Below are positions 42,286 to 51,362 of a stretch of 64,000 nt of DNA, one piece after another. The DNA is from Chryseobacterium ureilyticum. GTDB lineage: Bacteria > Bacteroidota > Bacteroidia > Flavobacteriales > Weeksellaceae. The stretch covers positions 57,595 through 121,594 of the forward strand of contig NZ_FTOL01000010.1 in the NCBI RefSeq assembly GCF_900156735.1, given 5' to 3'. The notes beneath the pieces are model-generated. The model was not told where the DNA came from, did no database searches, and saw only the letters and a program-made list of their open reading frames with translations. Position numbers and translations under genes: made by a program. Each line of letters opens with the position of its first letter. The stretch's first letter is position 1.

Positions 42286-42882
42286 ATGATTAAAATTCAG
42301 GCGGAAGCCAATGTTCCTACCGAGCACGGTACTTTCCGAATGATCGCTTTCTCCGAAAATGTAAACGATTGGATGCCTCACATGGCTATCGTTGCTGAAA
42401 ATACGGATTTTTCCAAACCAGTAAATGTTCGTTTTCATTCAGAATGTATTACAGGAGAAGTTTTCCATTCAAAAAAATGTGAATGTGGTCAGCAACTAGA
42501 TGCTGCTATGAAATATATTCATGAGAACGGAGGTATCATCATATATCTTCGTCAGGAAGGTAGAAACATCGGTATCATCAATAAGCTAAAGGCTTATTCA
42601 TTACAGGAAAAAGGACTTGATACAGTACAGGCAAACCTTGAATTAGGACTTCCTGCAGATGACAGAAACTTTGGAGTAGCTATTGAAATTCTTAATTTAT
42701 TAGATGTAAAAGATATCAACCTCCTTACCAATAATCCTGAAAAGGTAAAATATGTGGTAGACAGTAATGTTCATCTGAACGCCAGAGTTCCTTTACAAAT
42801 CCCGGCTAATGAGATAAGCAAAGGCTACTTAAAAACTAAAAAAGATTTCTTTGGACATCTGCTTGATGACAATGATAAATAA
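42286..42882 (+). CDS. ribA: GTP cyclohydrolase II
   Basis: First committed step of riboflavin synthesis: opens the GTP imidazole ring and releases formate and pyrophosphate. The 198-aa single-domain enzyme has the zinc-binding Cys residues in SECITGEVFHSKKCECGQQ (about residues 60-80; C...CxC), the catalytic loop YLRQEGRNIG and the GTP-binding LTNNPEKVK. It lacks the RibB domain often fused to it, so this is a stand-alone RibA. It is the last gene of the tatA-ribA operon, followed by a strong terminator. Confidence 0.95.
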   Translation: MIKIQAEANVPTEHGTFRMIAFSENVNDWMPHMAIVAENTDFSKPVNVRFHSECITGEVFHSKKCECGQQLDAAMKYIHENGGIIIYLRQEGRNIGIINKLKAYSLQEKGLDTVQANLELGLPADDRNFGVAIEILNLLDVKDINLLTNNPEKVKYVVDSNVHLNARVPLQIPANEISKGYLKTKKDFFGHLLDDNDK

Positions 42883-42898
42883 ACTATCATAAATAATA

Positions 42899-42932
42899 AA
42901 AAGCTCTAAAAAAATATTTTTAGAGCTTTTTT
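42899..42932 (+). terminator. terminator after ribA
   Basis: AAAAGCTCTAAAAA / TTTTTAGAGCTTTT stem with a short AT loop, followed by TTTATCC. It lies 17 bases after the ribA stop. Confidence 0.85.
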
Positions 42933-43003
42933 TATCCTCTATTCGATCAAATTATTAATTACACATATACATTTCACACATTAGTGTATTTTTTCTAAAT
43001 TAT

Positions 43004-43011
43004 TATATTTG
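43004..43011 (+). promoter_or_regulatory. -7 box upstream of the 43027 lipoprotein gene
   Basis: TATATTTG matches TANNTTTG and lies 15 bases before the ATG at 43027. There is no clear TTTG at 17-23 bases upstream. Confidence 0.45.
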
Positions 43012-43026
43012 CCTCAAAATTATACC

Positions 43027-43983
43027 ATGAAAAAAACACTAATTATTTTCTCTAGTATTTTATTATTAGGCTGTACAAGTACAAATGATCTTATTTATTC
43101 TCAAGATGAAGCTTTGCCTCTTACAACCGATCTGGATCAATCTGTAAATTCTCATTCAAAATTATTAGCTAATGGTCTTGGTGAGGTAACTCTTATGGAT
43201 TTAAATATAGAGAGATCTCTTATAAATCCAGATGGCGGTGGATGTACTTTTACAACTGGGTATAGTGTTGAAAATATACATGAATCCACAGCAGCATTTG
43301 GCCCCAACCCACTCTCGTTTTTGGGTTATACATTTAGAGGATATGGAAAACCTAGAACTGATGGATTTCTTTGGAAGGGTATAAGAATTAACATTGAGAA
43401 CCTCCCTAAAACAACCATTAATAGAGGCCAAACCACACTTACCAATAATCCTCAATCAAATGCAATTTCTATAGAGCATCCTTTTAAGGCAAATGTAACT
43501 TATCAAATAACATTAAAGGCATGGATTACTGATCATATCTGGGAAACTAAAAATAATAACAGAGATAATAGATTGGATGATGATGATTATGATGTACCTC
43601 AAAGTGAAGGATTCCCCACAGTTGGTATAGAGTTAGCCAACAGCCCTACTATTAATGGTGATGATCCTTGTGAAGCAAGACCTTTTGTTCAACCTTCACC
43701 TTTTGTAGTAAGAAACTACTATAAATCTCAAAAAGTTATATTAACAAAACCATACTCCGATATAAAAGAAATGACATTTAATTTTTCTACAAAAGAATCT
43801 AAAAATGCATTTATAATTTATTTCTTGCCTGAACTTGCAGAAAGAGGGGCAGCATTCATACCAAAAAATGCTTTTAAAATTTCTCTTAGCAGAATCAAAA
43901 TTGTAGAAAAGCCCTTTGATCCTTCCCATGTTGTAACCTCCACCTCACCTTGCAATAATAATGGAGGATTCAGATGTCCTTAA
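43027..43983 (+). CDS. hypothetical lipoprotein, beta-rich
   Basis: I do not recognise this 318-aa protein. The start at ATG 43027 gives a lipoprotein signal (ILLLGC, Cys16). The mature region is beta-rich with many Asn, Pro and Thr (SFLGYTFRGYGKPRTDGFLW and KANVTYQITLKAWITDHIWE), suggesting a carbohydrate-binding or jellyroll-like fold. No catalytic motif is visible. A -7 box precedes it and a terminator follows, so it is a single-gene unit, perhaps surface-exposed. Confidence 0.75.
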   Translation: MKKTLIIFSSILLLGCTSTNDLIYSQDEALPLTTDLDQSVNSHSKLLANGLGEVTLMDLNIERSLINPDGGGCTFTTGYSVENIHESTAAFGPNPLSFLGYTFRGYGKPRTDGFLWKGIRINIENLPKTTINRGQTTLTNNPQSNAISIEHPFKANVTYQITLKAWITDHIWETKNNNRDNRLDDDDYDVPQSEGFPTVGIELANSPTINGDDPCEARPFVQPSPFVVRNYYKSQKVILTKPYSDIKEMTFNFSTKESKNAFIIYFLPELAERGAAFIPKNAFKISLSRIKIVEKPFDPSHVVTSTSPCNNNGGFRCP

Positions 43984-44007
43984 TATATCCAAATATTACA
44001 TAAATCA

Positions 44008-44037
44008 AAAGCCCCGGAAGATTTCTCCCGGGACTTT
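44008..44037. terminator. bidirectional terminator between two orphan lipoprotein genes
   Basis: AAAGCCCCGG / CCCGGGACTTT imperfect GC-rich stem with TTTTTT on the plus side. It lies between the convergent genes ending at 43983 and 44068. Confidence 0.75.
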
Positions 44038-44067
44038 TTTAATTATAAAAAACTGAAAAGATATTTA

Positions 44068-44601
44068 CTAATTTACTCTTGTTACTGGAACATGAGAATC
44101 ATCTAGATTGTAGTATTTAACAACAGCATTATAGTCACTATAGTCTACATCTGCTTTTCTAGCTCTACTACCTGATCCATTTGCTGGTACAAGTACAATT
44201 CTAAAAGTTTGATTTGTTAAATACTGATTAGTTTCACTAGATGTCATTTCTGTTGACTGATTAAAATTTGCTTTAGTTTCAACATTTACATTTCTTGTAT
44301 CAAACTGAAAGTTATAATCTAGTTCTCTACCTGTTGGATACCCATTTACATTATCAAGATAATATGTTTTAGGAATTTGTTGCCAAAGATTCCCTTCTCT
44401 TCTATACACAAGAACTACATCTGTGCTTTCGATATTAATACCCTGCGTTAATCTAAAGTTATTTCCGCTACTAAAAGTCCCTGTTGCATCCTGCATTAAG
44501 CTTATTGTATCACCATCTCCAACAACATTATCATTGTTATCACAGCTCATAACGAATAAACCAACAAATGCTAGCAGTATAAGTGGAAGAATTTTTTTCA
44601 T
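44068..44601 (-). CDS. hypothetical lipoprotein
   Basis: A 177-aa putative lipoprotein with lipobox ILLAFVGLFVMSC (Cys20) followed by DNNDN. The mature part is beta-rich, with the segments VVLVYRREGNLWQQIPKTYY and TFRIVLVPANGSGSRARKAD. I do not recognise a family. It is monocistronic, converging on the 43027 gene with a shared terminator and divergent from the GH3 gene. A TATGATTTG sequence on the minus strand (about 44640-44650) resembles a -7 box with one extra base. Confidence 0.72.
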   Translation of the reverse strand: MKKILPLILLAFVGLFVMSCDNNDNVVGDGDTISLMQDATGTFSSGNNFRLTQGINIESTDVVLVYRREGNLWQQIPKTYYLDNVNGYPTGRELDYNFQFDTRNVNVETKANFNQSTEMTSSETNQYLTNQTFRIVLVPANGSGSRARKADVDYSDYNAVVKYYNLDDSHVPVTRVN

Positions 44602-44666
44602 TTTTATAAAAGTTTAGTTATTATTTATATTGCGTATTCAAATCATATACCAAAAATTTCAAAAAC

Positions 44667-44700
44667 TTTGTTTTCGTCAATTTTTTTAATTGTATTTTTG
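44667..44700 (+). promoter_or_regulatory. Bacteroidota-type promoter of the GH3-bshA operon
   Basis: TTTG (44667-44670), 22 bases, TATTTTTG (44693-44700), 17 bases before the ATG. Both boxes match the Bacteroidota consensus; one of the two best promoters in the window. Confidence 0.7.
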
Positions 44701-44717
44701 TTCTTATTCAAAAAGTC

Positions 44718-46448
44718 ATGAAGAAATTATTATATACTTCAATCTTTATTGCTGCATTGATAAGTCCTAAAATCAATGCCCAGTATCAGCCTAAAAACAC
44801 TTCTAAGGAAGATCTCAAAAAAGCTCAGGAATGGGTAGATAATACCTATAAAAATCTATCTCAGGATGAAAAGCTGGGACAATTGTTTATTGTTGCACTT
44901 TATACCAATAAAGGAGAAAACTATATCAATCAGGTAAGGAATATTGTTGCTAATGATAAAATAGGTGGTTTAATCTTAATGCAGGATGATGCAGCAAAAG
45001 AAATCAATCTGGTTAATGAATTTCAACAGACTTCTAAAATTCCGTTAATGATCGGAATGGATGCTGAATGGGGATTATTCCAAAGAATTGCAAGAGCACA
45101 TAAATTCCCTTGGGCAATGACTCTTGGAGCTATTCAAGATAAGACTTTAGTGTACCAAATGGCTGCAAAAATAGCAGAAGATTGCCACAGAATGGGAATC
45201 AACTGGGATTTTGCACCTGTTGTAGATGTCAATACGAATCCAAATAATCCTATTATTGGTAACAGAAGTTTTGGTTCTGAAGTAGATAATGTGATCAGCT
45301 CTGCTCTCTCCTACTCAAACGGACTTCAGGATAACAATATATTGGCAGCCATTAAACACTTCCCTGGTCATGGTGATACAAGTACAGATTCACACCTTGA
45401 TCTTCCGGTAGTTTCTCACAATATGGAAAGATTGAGTTCAATAGAACTAGCACCTTTCAAAGCTTTGATGGGCGAAGGAATCGGAGGAGTAATGGTCGCG
45501 CATCTATATGTTCCCACGCTGGAATCGGGAAAAGGAATTCCGGCTTCTGTTTCGAAAAATATTATTACCGGTTTATTGAAAGGTAAATTAGGCTATAAAG
45601 GTCTAATCATTACTGATGCCTTAAATATGGGAGCAGTTGCCAATAAGTATAAACCTGGTGAATTGGATGCCTTAGCATTTAAAGCAGGTAACGATATTAT
45701 GCTTTTCTCTCAGGGAGTTTCTGAAGGAAAAAAACTGATCCAAAAAGCTATCGATAGTAAAGAGATTCCTCAATCCAGAGTGGATGAAAGTGTAAAGAAG
45801 ATCTTATTGACAAAATATTTCTTAGGACTTACAAAATATACTCCAAAGAATCCGGAAAACATCAATGCTGATCTTGATAACAGTTCTCACACAACATTAG
45901 TTCAAAACCTTTACGCCAACGCATTGACCTTAATAAAGGATGAGAAAAACCTACTCCCATTAACAGGAAAACAGGTTTATTACATTCCTTTGGAAGAAGC
46001 GCCTTATCAGGCTTTTGCCAATAAAATGGGAGCCAATATTGTTATTAAAAAAGCTAACGAAATCAACAGCATCCCCGCAGGTTCTACAATAATTGTAGGA
46101 CTTCATAAGGATAATTCAACAGCTTATAAGCCTTATAAAATTTCTGAAGAATCGAAGAAAGTACTTGCAGACTTAACAGCTAAAAAACAAAATATAATCC
46201 TTAATGTATTTGGAAGTGCCTACGCTCTAAAGGATCTTGATATCTCAAAAATCTCAACAGTTCTTGTTTCTTATGAAAACAATGACGATTCGATGAATGC
46301 GACTGCAGATGCTTTACTGGGGAAAACAAAAATATGGGGAAAACTTCCTGTTTTAGTTAACGATCAGTTGAAAGCAGGAATGGGTATAGACCTGGAGGCT
46401 AACGTTCCTACTCCTGTACAAAATAACACAACATCAAAACAAAAATAA
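44718..46448 (+). CDS. GH3 family beta-N-acetylhexosaminidase/glucosidase-like enzyme
   Basis: Exported glycosidase of 576 aa (signal peptide LLYTSIFIAALISPKINAQ). The N-terminal TIM barrel carries KHFPGHGDTSTDSHLDLPVV (about residues 214-233), the NagZ-type motif with catalytic His/Asp pair, and the nucleophile Asp in ITDALNMGAV. A second alpha/beta domain follows (~360-560). The KH(F/G)PGHG..T..DSH motif favours an N-acetylglucosaminidase acting on peptidoglycan fragments or chitin-type sugars over a beta-glucosidase. It heads the operon that includes bshA, DUF2851, a PspC-like and a GNAT gene, with a gap of 4 bases to bshA. Confidence 0.9.
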   Translation: MKKLLYTSIFIAALISPKINAQYQPKNTSKEDLKKAQEWVDNTYKNLSQDEKLGQLFIVALYTNKGENYINQVRNIVANDKIGGLILMQDDAAKEINLVNEFQQTSKIPLMIGMDAEWGLFQRIARAHKFPWAMTLGAIQDKTLVYQMAAKIAEDCHRMGINWDFAPVVDVNTNPNNPIIGNRSFGSEVDNVISSALSYSNGLQDNNILAAIKHFPGHGDTSTDSHLDLPVVSHNMERLSSIELAPFKALMGEGIGGVMVAHLYVPTLESGKGIPASVSKNIITGLLKGKLGYKGLIITDALNMGAVANKYKPGELDALAFKAGNDIMLFSQGVSEGKKLIQKAIDSKEIPQSRVDESVKKILLTKYFLGLTKYTPKNPENINADLDNSSHTTLVQNLYANALTLIKDEKNLLPLTGKQVYYIPLEEAPYQAFANKMGANIVIKKANEINSIPAGSTIIVGLHKDNSTAYKPYKISEESKKVLADLTAKKQNIILNVFGSAYALKDLDISKISTVLVSYENNDDSMNATADALLGKTKIWGKLPVLVNDQLKAGMGIDLEANVPTPVQNNTTSKQK

Positions 46449-46452
46449 TCTA

Positions 46453-47601
46453 ATGAAAATAGGCATACTTTGCTATCCAACATATGGAGGAAGCGGAATT
46501 GTAGCAACGGAACTGGGAATGTCTCTTGCCAATAAAGGATATGAAGTACATTTCATAAGCTCGGCACTTCCCGCAAGATTAGACATCACCAACCCAAATA
46601 TTTTCTTTCACAGAGTAAATGTTCAGACCTACCCTCTTTTCCAGTATCAGCCTTATGATATTGCATTAAGTTCTATGATCTACAGGGTTGTCAACCTTTA
46701 CAAACTGGATCTTTTACATGCTCATTATGCTATTCCTTATGCATATGCAGCCTTTACAGCTAAGCAAATGTTACAGGAGGACAATAATGATATTCCTTTG
46801 GTGACAACATTACATGGAACAGATATTACTCTTGTAGGGCAACATCCAAGCTATAAACACGCTGTAGAGTTTTCCATCAATAAATCAGATGCTATTACTT
46901 CGGTTTCTGAAAGTCTGAAAAAAGATACACTTCAGTTCTTTAATATCAAAAAAGAGATTCAGGTGATTACCAATTTTATTGATAATACAGAGTTTGATGA
47001 CTGTTCAGAATGCCAGAGAACGCAGTTTGCTAATCCTGATGAGAAAATATTGATCCACGTATCAAATCTACGTCCTGTAAAGCGTGTGGATGAAGTACTT
47101 CAGATCTTTAAGAATGTAGAGAAAAAGGTAAAATCCAAGCTTATCATTATTGGTGAAGGTCCCGATATGGAAAAGGTAAATCAATTCCTTGAAGAAAATC
47201 CGGATCTTATTTCAAAAATCCGTCTTTTGGGGAAAGTGAATGATCTTTACAAAATCCTACAGCTTTCCGATGTATTTCTTCTTCCTTCCGAGCAGGAAAG
47301 CTTTGGATTGGCAGCATTAGAGGCTATGGCAGCTTATACGCCGGTGATCAGTTCAAACGCAGGAGGAATTCCTGAAGTGAACATTCAGGGAGAAACAGGA
47401 TATTTAGCAGAGATTGGAAACGTAGAAGCAATGAGCAACTATACAATCAAGTTATTGAGCAATGAAGAACTTTTAACCAAGATGAAAGAAAATGCGAAAG
47501 AACAGGCTATAAAATTCGATTTGAAAAACATTCTTCCTATCTATGAGAAAATGTATAGAACGACTATAGAAAATTTTAAAAATGAGTTGACGAAAGTATA
47601 A
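46453..47601 (+). CDS. bshA: N-acetyl-alpha-D-glucosaminyl L-malate synthase
   Basis: First step of bacillithiol synthesis: a GT4 glycosyltransferase that joins N-acetylglucosamine from UDP-GlcNAc to L-malate. The 382-aa protein has the BshA N-terminal signature IGILCYPTYGGSGIVATELG (residues 2-21), HAHYAIPYA, TTLHGTDITLVG, and the GT4 nucleotide-sugar motif ESFGLAALEAMA with GGIPEV. The length is normal. It starts 4 bases after the GH3 stop codon. BshB and BshC are not in the window, so they must lie elsewhere if the pathway is complete. Confidence 0.95.
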   Translation: MKIGILCYPTYGGSGIVATELGMSLANKGYEVHFISSALPARLDITNPNIFFHRVNVQTYPLFQYQPYDIALSSMIYRVVNLYKLDLLHAHYAIPYAYAAFTAKQMLQEDNNDIPLVTTLHGTDITLVGQHPSYKHAVEFSINKSDAITSVSESLKKDTLQFFNIKKEIQVITNFIDNTEFDDCSECQRTQFANPDEKILIHVSNLRPVKRVDEVLQIFKNVEKKVKSKLIIIGEGPDMEKVNQFLEENPDLISKIRLLGKVNDLYKILQLSDVFLLPSEQESFGLAALEAMAAYTPVISSNAGGIPEVNIQGETGYLAEIGNVEAMSNYTIKLLSNEELLTKMKENAKEQAIKFDLKNILPIYEKMYRTTIENFKNELTKV

Positions 47602-47628
47602 TATTTCTATTATATTTATCGTCACACT

Positions 47629-48891
47629 ATGACGGAAAAATTACTTCAATATCTTTGGAACTATAAGGTTTTCAAATATTTTGACTTCAAGGATATTGAA
47701 GGAAATTCCGTTGAAATCATACAATTCGGGAAATGGAATAAAGATGCAGGTCCTGATTTTCTGGATGCAAAAATAAAAATCAACGGCTTGGTTCTTGCCG
47801 GAAATATAGAACTCCACATCCGTTCTTCAGACTGGATCTTTCATAATCATTCTCAGGATCCCAACTATCAAAATATCATTCTTCATGTTGTTTTTCTACA
47901 TGATACTGAAATCTCCGAATTTACTGATAAAAGAATACCTACCTTAGAACTGAAGCATTATATTGATGAAAATATCATCAGTAAATATGAAAAACTCATC
48001 AATGGAGATCAATTCATTGCTTGTGAAGATATTTTTAATAAGGAAAAAATTCCTGTCAACTTTCATGAAGAAAACATTCTGAAAAAGTTAGAGGAAAAGT
48101 CATTAGAGCTTGAACAGGCTTTAGAAATTCATAAAAATAATTTTGAAGCCGTTTTATTTCACAGTTTTGCCTATTCCTTTGGATTGAAAGTGAATGCACA
48201 TATCTTCAGACAGATTGCGGAAAGTATTGATTACAGTATTGTAAATAAAATCCGTCAGAACCCTTTTCAGCTTGAAGCTTTACTTTTTGGTATTTCAGGA
48301 TGGCTAGATAAAGCAGAAGATGACCAGATGAGAATATGGAAAAGAGAATTTGAGTTCATCAAAGCCAAATTCAAAATTTCAGATTTAAAATTTCATCCTA
48401 AATTTTTAAGACTCAGACCTCCTAATTTTCCCACGATCCGACTTTCACAGCTTGCTAATCTTTATTACCAACATCAGAATTTATTTTCAAAAATAATGAC
48501 TGCTAAAAAAGTTGAGGAATTATATGATATTTTTAAACCTGTAAAAGCATCTGAATATTGGGATTCTCATTTCAATTTCCGAACTGTTTCAAAACTTCAG
48601 CCTAAAACTTTAAGTAAAGATTTTACAGACCTCATCATCCTTAATACAGTTCTTCCTTTGAAGTATACATATCATAAGTATCACAATGAAGAAATTACAG
48701 ATCAGATCATGGAGTTTTATAGAAATATTCCTGCTGAAAAAAATTCAGTTATTCAAGGATGGAAAAATCTTGGTCTACCTGTATCTGATGTATTGGAAAG
48801 CCAGAGTCTTATTTATCACTATAAAAATTTATGTGACGAAAAAAATTGCTTAACTTGCAGTATTGGATTTAAACTTTTAAAAGAATCTTGA
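47629..48891 (+). CDS. DUF2851 family protein
   Basis: A 420-aa protein of the DUF2851 family, typical of Bacteroidota. Family landmarks are EKLLQYLWNYKVFKYFDF (residues 3-20), QFGKWNKDAGPDFLDAKIKI, GNIELHIRSSDW and LHVVFLHD in the first 110 residues, with LRLRPPNFPTIRLSQLANLY in the middle. The C-terminus has four Cys residues (NLCDEKNCLTCSIGF), which could bind a metal. The first domain looks like a nuclease-like fold, but no function is established. It is 27 bases after bshA and its stop codon overlaps the region of the next start. Confidence 0.88.
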   Translation: MTEKLLQYLWNYKVFKYFDFKDIEGNSVEIIQFGKWNKDAGPDFLDAKIKINGLVLAGNIELHIRSSDWIFHNHSQDPNYQNIILHVVFLHDTEISEFTDKRIPTLELKHYIDENIISKYEKLINGDQFIACEDIFNKEKIPVNFHEENILKKLEEKSLELEQALEIHKNNFEAVLFHSFAYSFGLKVNAHIFRQIAESIDYSIVNKIRQNPFQLEALLFGISGWLDKAEDDQMRIWKREFEFIKAKFKISDLKFHPKFLRLRPPNFPTIRLSQLANLYYQHQNLFSKIMTAKKVEELYDIFKPVKASEYWDSHFNFRTVSKLQPKTLSKDFTDLIILNTVLPLKYTYHKYHNEEITDQIMEFYRNIPAEKNSVIQGWKNLGLPVSDVLESQSLIYHYKNLCDEKNCLTCSIGFKLLKES

Positions 48892-48892
48892 A

Positions 48893-49114
48893 ATGCTAAG
48901 TAATATTCGTCATAAAATGGAAAGAGAATGGTTTGGTGTTCTGACGAGAACGGGCGCTAAGCTGGGAATCCCTGTATCCAAATTAAGAATCTTCTTTATT
49001 TATTCTACTTTTGCTACAGCAGGTTTTTTCTTTCTGATCTATCTTGGTTTGGCATTTACTTTGTGGATTAAAGATATTTTTATCACAAGAAGACCAAGTG
49101 TCTTTGATTTATAA
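48893..49114 (+). CDS. PspC-like small membrane protein
   Basis: A 73-aa inner-membrane protein. It has a conserved N-terminal segment LGIPVSKLRIFFIYS (about residues 23-37) and one membrane helix (TFATAGFFFLIYLGLAFTLW), as in PspC-domain proteins, where the segment precedes the helix. There is no leucine zipper. The gene starts one base after the DUF2851 stop codon and ends two bases before the GNAT gene, so it is clearly co-transcribed. The role is unknown; PspC proteins otherwise act in membrane-stress signalling. Confidence 0.8.
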   Translation: MLSNIRHKMEREWFGVLTRTGAKLGIPVSKLRIFFIYSTFATAGFFFLIYLGLAFTLWIKDIFITRRPSVFDL

Positions 49115-49116
49115 TT

Positions 49117-49629
49117 ATGGAATTTTTACCGATTACTTCAGCTGAAGATCATAGAGTGCAGGAAATCTATACTTCATATACGACGACTTTTCCTGTAGAT
49201 GAACAAAGAGATAAAGAGCAGTTTACAGATTTATTTTCAACTCCACAGGCAAAGATCATGTCTGTAGTACATGAGTCTGAAGCTGTAGGTTATCTGATTT
49301 TATGGGAGTTAAGCTCCTTTGTTTTTGTAGAACATTTTGAGGTTTTTGAAACTTTCAGAAGTAAAAAACTAGGATCACAGATTATGGGATACTTACTGGA
49401 AAGTTATCCTAAAATAATCCTGGAAATAGAACCCGAAGACTTGAATGAAGATGCTAAAAGACGTTATTCTTTCTATCAAAGAAACAGTTTTGAACTGATT
49501 GATACCACGTATGTACAGCCTAGCTATGGTGAAGGAAAAAAATCTCTGAACCTGTGGTTATTGGCAAATTATACGCCTGATAATGTGGAAGAACTTAAAA
49601 GCGAAATTTGCAATACAGTTTATCCTTAA
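49117..49629 (+). CDS. GNAT family N-acetyltransferase
   Basis: Probable acetyl-CoA-dependent acyltransferase of 170 aa. The GNAT fold is visible in VGYLILWELSSFVFVEHFEV (motif D/A strands), the pyrophosphate-loop helix FRSKKLGSQIMGYLLES (about residues 87-103), and RYSFYQRNSFELIDTTYVQP, the motif B region. The substrate is unknown. It is the last gene in the GH3-bshA operon and is followed by a strong terminator. Confidence 0.87.
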   Translation: MEFLPITSAEDHRVQEIYTSYTTTFPVDEQRDKEQFTDLFSTPQAKIMSVVHESEAVGYLILWELSSFVFVEHFEVFETFRSKKLGSQIMGYLLESYPKIILEIEPEDLNEDAKRRYSFYQRNSFELIDTTYVQPSYGEGKKSLNLWLLANYTPDNVEELKSEICNTVYP

Positions 49630-49634
49630 TATAA

Positions 49635-49657
49635 AACGCCGGAAGATTTCCGGCGTT
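49635..49657 (+). terminator. terminator of the GH3-bshA-GNAT operon
   Basis: AACGCCGGAA / TTCCGGCGTT, a perfect 10-base stem with a 3-base loop, followed by ATTTTTTTTTT. A very strong signal. Confidence 0.9.
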
Positions 49658-49689
49658 ATTTTTTTTTGAAATCAATTATATATTTATTC

Positions 49690-50424
49690 TTAGTTGACTT
49701 CATATTCTAATTTTATTGTGATACTCGCTTCTTTTTCCTTTGAAGAAGTATTGAATGTTCCACCATAAGAATAATCTTCATTTGAATTCGGAGCAGTAAT
49801 CTGTATAACTCCCATAGTTGCTTTTTTCAGATTTCCTAGGCTACTTCCAGAGTTTTCTGCAATTTTTTCGGCACGTTCTTTAGCATCTTTTGTTGCACTG
49901 GCAATCATTTCCTGTTTTACGGTGGCTAATTTTGTGTAAAAATAAGATGGTGAAGAAGACGTAAATTCAATTCCGCGGTTGATGATCTCAGTAATATTTC
50001 TGGAAAGGTTTTCTATTTTTCCCACTTCTTTACTTTCAATAGAAACGGTCTGGGTAAGGTTGTATCCGGAAAATTCTCCCTGTACATAGTTCCCATTGGT
50101 ATCATTATAACTTCTGAACTGTTTCTGAATATCCACGGATGAAAAAACAATTTCACTTTGTTTTATTCCCTTTGAAAGCAAATAGTCGTTGATCACTTTT
50201 CTGTCCTGTGCAAGTCCATCATAAGCTGATTTCAGATCAAAATTATTTTTAGAAAAACTTCCGGACCACGTAATCAGATCTGAAATAAACTGTTTTGTTC
50301 CCAAACCTGTTACCGAGATTGTATTTTCAGATTTATTTCTGTTTTTGATAGCATTTCCCAAAAAGCCAAGTCCAAGTACAAAACCTAAGGCTCCTACAGC
50401 AACTGCGATAATATTTTTATTCAT
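49690..50424 (-). CDS. SIMPL domain (DUF541) protein
   Basis: A 244-aa protein with one N-terminal membrane anchor or signal (IIAVAVGALGFVLGLGFLGN) and a SIMPL/DUF541 domain. Landmarks are ISVTGLGTKQFISDLITWSG (about residues 36-55), ELVFSSVDIQ-type strand SEIVFSSVDIQKQF, and the helix AKERAEKIAENSGSSLGNLK near residue 180. Family members are periplasmic or membrane-bound; some bacterial ones (BP26) oligomerise and others are linked to oxidative stress, but no general function is known. It is a single gene that converges on the bshA operon. Confidence 0.9.
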   Translation of the reverse strand: MNKNIIAVAVGALGFVLGLGFLGNAIKNRNKSENTISVTGLGTKQFISDLITWSGSFSKNNFDLKSAYDGLAQDRKVINDYLLSKGIKQSEIVFSSVDIQKQFRSYNDTNGNYVQGEFSGYNLTQTVSIESKEVGKIENLSRNITEIINRGIEFTSSSPSYFYTKLATVKQEMIASATKDAKERAEKIAENSGSSLGNLKKATMGVIQITAPNSNEDYSYGGTFNTSSKEKEASITIKLEYEVN

Positions 50425-50521
50425 AAAATTTTGGATTGTGTTTGATTATGAGAATATTGTATCAATTTCCATTCCATTATTTTAAGATTTCTTTAACATT
50501 ATTAAAATAAAGAAACTTTAT

Positions 50522-51331
50522 TTATCTATGGCTGTTCTTCAATCTTTCAAGGAAAACAGGTACAGTTTCTTCCATTCTAAGCATTACTCCGGATAGGTTT
50601 CTTGCTTTTACATAGGTACGAACCTGAGGTTTTATTAAAAAGGAAAATTCTATAAACTCAGAAATTTTATCACCAGGAATTCCAGCCTGAATAAAATAAT
50701 CATTGCTGATTCTATTTCTAACCCAGGCAATATGCTCCTGAAGATCATCGTATCGATATTGTCTTTTCTGTTTTCTTGCTTTACCGCTTACCAGATCATA
50801 AACTCCCTGTACATTCAAATTTCCAAGAAGTATAGGTAAAAGAACGCTTTTCACTTCTGCCGGCTTTTCTCTCATCTTACCAACGGGCTGCGGAAGTCCC
50901 ACCGCCTGTCTTACCTGTTCTCCTTTGTCCACTTTTGCGACAATTTTGGAATCCTGCTCAAGATCTCCGGTCAGCTTTTTTACAATCCTTACTTCTCCTA
51001 CATCTTTTGGAATCTGATACAGAGTTATCAACAACTGTGGATTACTACCATTAGTAAGAACTTTTCTGGATACTCTTCTGAAGTCTTCTTTTACAAACCT
51101 CAGCTCATCACCGGGATTTGCTTCAATAGAAAATATACCCTCTGAATTAGAGTATATTTTTTTATCATTAGAAATATTAACAATAGTTACTGCACTCAAG
51201 CTTTCTCCGCTATCATCAATAATTTTCCCAGTTACTGTTTGTTGGGATAATAGAAGTGTACTCCACAGAAAAACAAGGAAAACAAAAAGCTTTTTCCCAT
51301 GTACTCTTATATTTCTGAATGTATTGTCCAA
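50522..51331 (-). CDS. CarboxypepD_reg-domain protein, tandem paralog 3
   Basis: Third member of a tandem family (with 51363 and 52182), 269 aa. A charged N-terminus and signal helix (LFVFLVFLWSTLLLSQ) are followed by a carboxypeptidase-regulatory-like beta-sandwich (~30-110: VTGKIIDDSGESLSAVTIVN, then FRFVKEDFRR-type strand ELRFVKEDFRRVSRK). Then come the linker LTGDLEQDSKIVAK and a helical C-terminal domain (~135-265) containing NRISNDYFIQAGIPGDKISE. Each paralog has the same layout and linker (TGNLxxDSK). It is probably exported. The function is unknown, and I know no name for the C-terminal domain. Confidence 0.82.
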   Translation of the reverse strand: MDNTFRNIRVHGKKLFVFLVFLWSTLLLSQQTVTGKIIDDSGESLSAVTIVNISNDKKIYSNSEGIFSIEANPGDELRFVKEDFRRVSRKVLTNGSNPQLLITLYQIPKDVGEVRIVKKLTGDLEQDSKIVAKVDKGEQVRQAVGLPQPVGKMREKPAEVKSVLLPILLGNLNVQGVYDLVSGKARKQKRQYRYDDLQEHIAWVRNRISNDYFIQAGIPGDKISEFIEFSFLIKPQVRTYVKARNLSGVMLRMEETVPVFLERLKNSHR

Positions 51332-51362
51332 TCCTATTCTTTGAATCTTAAAAATACGAATA

